Below, piece after piece: positions 61,898-64,000 of a stretch of DNA of 64,000 nucleotides (position 1 is the stretch's first letter; each line of letters begins with the position of its first letter). Both the position numbers and the translations under genes were made by a program. The DNA lies in the NCBI GenBank assembly GCA_964482495.1, contig CAYZXS010000022.1, forward strand, positions 1-64,000, in the 5' to 3' direction. This DNA is from J029 sp964482495 (lineage in GTDB: Bacteria; Planctomycetota; UBA1135). The notes under the pieces were generated by a model. The model had not been told where the DNA came from, searched no databases, and saw nothing but the letters and a program-made list of their open reading frames with translations.

Positions 61898-62913
61898 TAG
61901 CGGACCGTCGTCTCGACGGAGTGGCCCATGCCGGGGCCTGAGCCCTTCTCCGCCGAGCTCGGGTCGTGATCGACGCGCCCGGCGTGGATCACGTTGGCGC
62001 GCATCGGGAAGCCCACGACCTCCTCGGCCCGCTTGCCCAGCGCGATCAGCTTGTCGATGTCGACGCCGGTGTCGACGCCGCACTCCTCGACCATCGCCAG
62101 CAGGTCCTCGGTGCAGGTGTTGCCCTTGTAGCCGAGGTGGTAGAGCGCCGCGCCGGAGGCCGGCTGGCCGCCGATGGCGCCCAGCGAGCCGTCGACCCAC
62201 TTCACGCCCATGTTGATGGCGGTCATCGAGTTCGCCACGCCGGTGCCGCGGGTGTCGTGGAAGTGCGCCAGCATCTCGAAGCCCGGGAAGGTCTCGAACA
62301 GGTGGCTGAGGATGCGCTCGACCTGGACCGGGTTGGCCTGGCCGGTGGTGTCCCCCAGCATCATCAGCTGGGCGCCCTCTTCCTGGTAGAAGCGGACCAG
62401 CTTGTCGACGTCGGCCTGCGGCACGTCGCCGGCGATGGCGCAGCCGTAGACGGTGCCAACGCAGCCGACGATCTCAACGCCGCAGGCGTGGGCGCGCTTC
62501 ATGATCGCGGCGTGGTCCTTCATCGCCTCCTCGTGAGTGGCGCGGAAGTTCTTGGTGTTGTGGGCCTCGGAGCTGGAGATCATCAGGATGATCTTGTCGG
62601 CGCCGTAGCCCTCGTCGACGCAGCGCTCGAAGCGCTCCCAGCCGCGCATGTTGGGCATCAGGACGCGGAACTTCGAATTGTGCCCCTCGCGCGGCAGGCC
62701 CTTCAGGACCTCCACGCCGTCACCGAACTGCGGCAGCAGCTTCGGCGGCGAGAAGGAGGTGACCTCCATCTCGGGGATGCCGGCGTCGATCATGCCGCGC
62801 AGCATCTCCAGCTTGTGCTCGGTCGAGACTTGCGTGCTGATGGACTGCAGGCCGTCGCGAGCCCAGCACTCGCAGTAGTGAATCCGGTCAGGGCGCTCCG
62901 TTTGGTAAGCCAT
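61897..62913 (-). CDS. HMG-CoA-lyase-like (HMGL domain) protein
   Basis: A 338-residue TIM-barrel enzyme of the HMGL-like family, which includes HMG-CoA lyase and isopropylmalate synthase. The metal site is visible: CWARDGLQS (Asp near residue 20) and AHFHDTRGTG (two His near 217-219), and VTSFSPPKLLPQFGDG near 51 resembles the SFVSPKWVPQMAD region. In HMG-CoA lyase a catalytic Cys sits in GGCPYAPGA; here the loop reads GAIGGQPASGAALYHLG, with Gln in that place and extra residues. So the lyase reaction itself is doubtful and a related retro-aldol or aldol reaction is possible. A TAGAAT box lies six bases before the ATG. Confidence 0.82.
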   Translation of the reverse strand: MAYQTERPDRIHYCECWARDGLQSISTQVSTEHKLEMLRGMIDAGIPEMEVTSFSPPKLLPQFGDGVEVLKGLPREGHNSKFRVLMPNMRGWERFERCVDEGYGADKIILMISSSEAHNTKNFRATHEEAMKDHAAIMKRAHACGVEIVGCVGTVYGCAIAGDVPQADVDKLVRFYQEEGAQLMMLGDTTGQANPVQVERILSHLFETFPGFEMLAHFHDTRGTGVANSMTAINMGVKWVDGSLGAIGGQPASGAALYHLGYKGNTCTEDLLAMVEECGVDTGVDIDKLIALGKRAEEVVGFPMRANVIHAGRVDHDPSSAEKGSGPGMGHSVETTVR

Positions 62914-63013
62914 GGGACCATTCTAGGACCCGCGGCGGCCTCCTTCACGGCCGCGCTCCGGCCTTCCTTCGGCCGGGCCCGCCCCGCGCCGGCGAGCGCG
63001 AGCTCGCCCGGGC
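62914..63013. other. Short GC-rich gap with promoter of the HMGL gene
   Basis: The gap between grxD (stop at 63014) and the HMGL gene holds the TAGAAT box at 62920-62925 and inverted-repeat-like GC blocks (GGCCTTCCTTCGGCC near 62962-62980, GGCGAGCGCGAGCTCGCC near 62992-63009). The latter pair could form stems that end the grxD transcript; no T-run is present. Confidence 0.35.
62920..62925 (-). promoter_or_regulatory. -10-like hexamer six bases before HMGL gene start
   Basis: TAGAAT on the minus strand, then six bases, then the ATG at 62913. Confidence 0.6.
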
Positions 63014-63331
63014 TCAGCCGGCCCGTGCGGCCTTGACCAGCGCCGCCAGCTCGCCGCGGGCGTGGAGCTCGCGCACGATGTCCCCGCCGCCGACGAATTG
63101 CCCGCCGAGGAAGATCTGGGGGGTCGTCGGCCAGTCCGAGACCTCGACCAGGGCCGGGCGGATGGCCGGGTCGGCCAGCACGTCGAGGCACTCGAAGGGC
63201 TCCCCGATCTCCTCGAAGACCGCGATCACGGCGGCCGAGAAGCCGCACTGCGGGAAGAGCCGCGTGCCCTTGGTGAACAGCAGCACCGGGTGCTCCTGGA
63301 TGGCCTGTTCGATGTGTTCCTTGACTCCCAT
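63014..63331 (-). CDS. grxD: Monothiol glutaredoxin, Grx4 family
   Basis: A 105-residue monothiol glutaredoxin with the active-site CGFS (Cys 29) in KGTRLFPQCGFSAAV, and WPTTPQIFLGGQFVGGGDIV providing the glutathione-binding TPQ and GG elements. Grx4-type proteins carry a bridging [2Fe-2S] cluster and pass it on, usually with a BolA partner. The bolA-like gene lies one base upstream on the same strand, which supports a Grx4-BolA pair. LF replaces the more common FPMCP-type spacing residues before CGFS, without loss of the motif. Confidence 0.95.
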   Translation of the reverse strand: MGVKEHIEQAIQEHPVLLFTKGTRLFPQCGFSAAVIAVFEEIGEPFECLDVLADPAIRPALVEVSDWPTTPQIFLGGQFVGGGDIVRELHARGELAALVKAARAG

Positions 63332-63332
63332 G

Positions 63333-63587
63333 TCACTCCCTCCCGGACGGCACGACCGTCTGGATCTGGACCGCGTGGATCGCGCCGCTGCCCCCCTGCT
63401 CCATGCGGGGGCGCAGCACCGCCATGACGGCCCGGTGCTGCTCCAGCAGGCCCTTGCCGGCGAAGCCAGCCCACTCTACCCGCAGGTTCCAATGGTCCTG
63501 GGTCCCGGTCAGGTCGCTGGCGGAGCAGGCGGACCCCGGGAGGCCCTCCTCCACCAGCTGCTCGAGCGCGCTCTGTTGCATCGCCAT
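63333..63587 (-). CDS. bolA: BolA-like protein
   Basis: An 84-residue BolA-family protein: LEQLVEEGLPGSACSASDLTG, HWNLRVEWAGFAGKGLLEQHR and a C-terminal GAIHAVQIQTVVP, whose H-R-V and IHA.xI pattern is family-typical. The cluster-ligand His of BolA is probably in EQHR or IHA. ATG at 63587 gives the family length; TAGGTT lies seven bases before it. One base separates its stop from grxD, so the two are co-transcribed. BolA and monothiol glutaredoxin form [2Fe-2S] complexes in other bacteria. Confidence 0.85.
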   Translation of the reverse strand: MAMQQSALEQLVEEGLPGSACSASDLTGTQDHWNLRVEWAGFAGKGLLEQHRAVMAVLRPRMEQGGSGAIHAVQIQTVVPSGRE

Positions 63588-63594
63588 GTCGCGT

Positions 63595-63600
63595 AACCTA
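63595..63600 (-). promoter_or_regulatory. -10-like hexamer before bolA-grxD
   Basis: TAGGTT on the minus strand, seven bases before the ATG at 63587, close to the six-base spacing of other genes. Confidence 0.5.
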
Positions 63601-63665
63601 TGGGACAAGCCGCGGCGGCCTTCACGCCCCAATTCCCGCGCCGCGCCGCCCGCCGCCCCAGAACC

Positions 63666-63923
63666 ATGGCCAAGATCGAGATCTACTCCAAGAACACCTG
63701 CCCCTACTGCGTCATGGCCAAGCGCCTGCTCGAGTCCAAGGGGCAGTCCTGGACCGAGATCAACCTCGACCAGGAGCCCGACCGCCTCGACGAGATGCTC
63801 GAGCGCACGGGGGGCCGCCGCACGGTGCCCGAGATCTTCATCGACGGGGTGCTGGTGGGTGGTTATGACGACCTCGCGAAGCTGCAGTCGGAAGGGAAGT
63901 TGGATCAGATGTTGGCTGGGTGA
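63666..63923 (+). CDS. grxC: Dithiol glutaredoxin 3-like
   Basis: An 85-residue class I glutaredoxin that reduces disulfides and mixed glutathione disulfides. The active site is YSKNTCPYCVMAK (CPYC, Cys 12 and 15), followed by RRTVPEIFIDGVLVGGYDDL with the cis-Pro and glycine pair for glutathione binding. The ATG at 63666 gives the standard GrxC start; an in-frame upstream ATG at 63600 would add 22 Arg/Ala-rich residues and is unlikely. It is divergent from bolA-grxD. Confidence 0.95.
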   Translation: MAKIEIYSKNTCPYCVMAKRLLESKGQSWTEINLDQEPDRLDEMLERTGGRRTVPEIFIDGVLVGGYDDLAKLQSEGKLDQMLAG

Positions 63924-64000
63924 GGTCGGGGTACCGGCCGGCGGCGGCGGGAGGGTCGCGCGCGGGCTTCGCCCGCGGCTTTGACCGCTGCCGCGGGTCG
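63924..64000. other. Gap after grxC with hairpin, at window edge
   Basis: CGCGGGC-TTC-GCCCGCG (about 63960-63976) forms a 7-bp stem about 40 bases after the grxC stop, followed by GGCTTTGACCGCTGCC. The TTTGACCGCT resembles CTCTGACCGCT at 43655 and CTCTGACCGAG at 45253. The window ends here, so whether this is a full repeat copy cannot be seen. Confidence 0.35.

Overview
The window is a very GC-rich bacterial chromosome segment (roughly 70% G+C by eye) with about 46 protein genes, dense packing and no tRNA, rRNA, CRISPR array or transposase gene that I can see. Large secreted proteins with carboxypeptidase-regulatory repeats, FTP/M36, M28 and M14 peptidases, a sulfatase, a choice-of-anchor-B protein, a YugP-type metallopeptidase and a CHASE4 hybrid kinase together suggest a Planctomycetota-like heterotroph. 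That placement is inference; no marker gene decides it. The OprB-type porin and the second porin-like barrel point to a diderm envelope.

Layout. 48-3149 (minus): YugP-like peptidase, pgi, trpS. 3236-10316: two repeat-built membrane-anchored proteins flank a PDZ-M28 peptidase and a small secreted protein. 10328-15132: EamA transporter, SGNH-like protein plus MBOAT acyltransferase, accC. 15169-22504: DUF1579 protein, sulfatase, alpha/beta hydrolase, then a coupled minus-strand run (DUF123, NTF2-like lipoprotein, Tat-exported GH116-like glycosidase). 22556-26896: an OprB porin gene broken by one TAG, then a hybrid histidine kinase. 26931-29823: acyl-CoA carboxylase carboxyltransferase, biotin carrier, Nudix. 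30429-37813: addB-addA and a phosphodiesterase-type phosphatase. 37881-41641 (minus): an outer-membrane barrel followed by modA-modB-modC. 41701-45217: aldo/keto reductase, panB, aldehyde dehydrogenase. 45595-48721 (minus): sodium/solute symporter with a small membrane partner, and a HAD hydrolase. 48823-60549: a secretome island with an M14 carboxypeptidase, two tandem paralogous lipoproteins, and three tandem exoproteins that share one C-terminal module of about 390 residues. 60530-63923: glycosyltransferase, HMG-CoA-lyase-like protein, grxD-bolA and a dithiol glutaredoxin.

Three signals run through the window. First, a TAnnnT hexamer ends exactly six bases before the start codon of eight genes (others at 7-12), which looks like leaderless transcription. 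Second, a hairpin-forming dispersed repeat (core GGGGTCAGACATCGATTG) lies directly against gene ends and supplies or abuts their stop codons in all four cases. Third, many genes are joined by one- to four-base stop/start overlaps, including TTGA overlaps that fix TTG starts. A poly-G/poly-C tract at 60559-60678 is probably an assembly or sequencing fault and hides the end of the glycosyltransferase gene.
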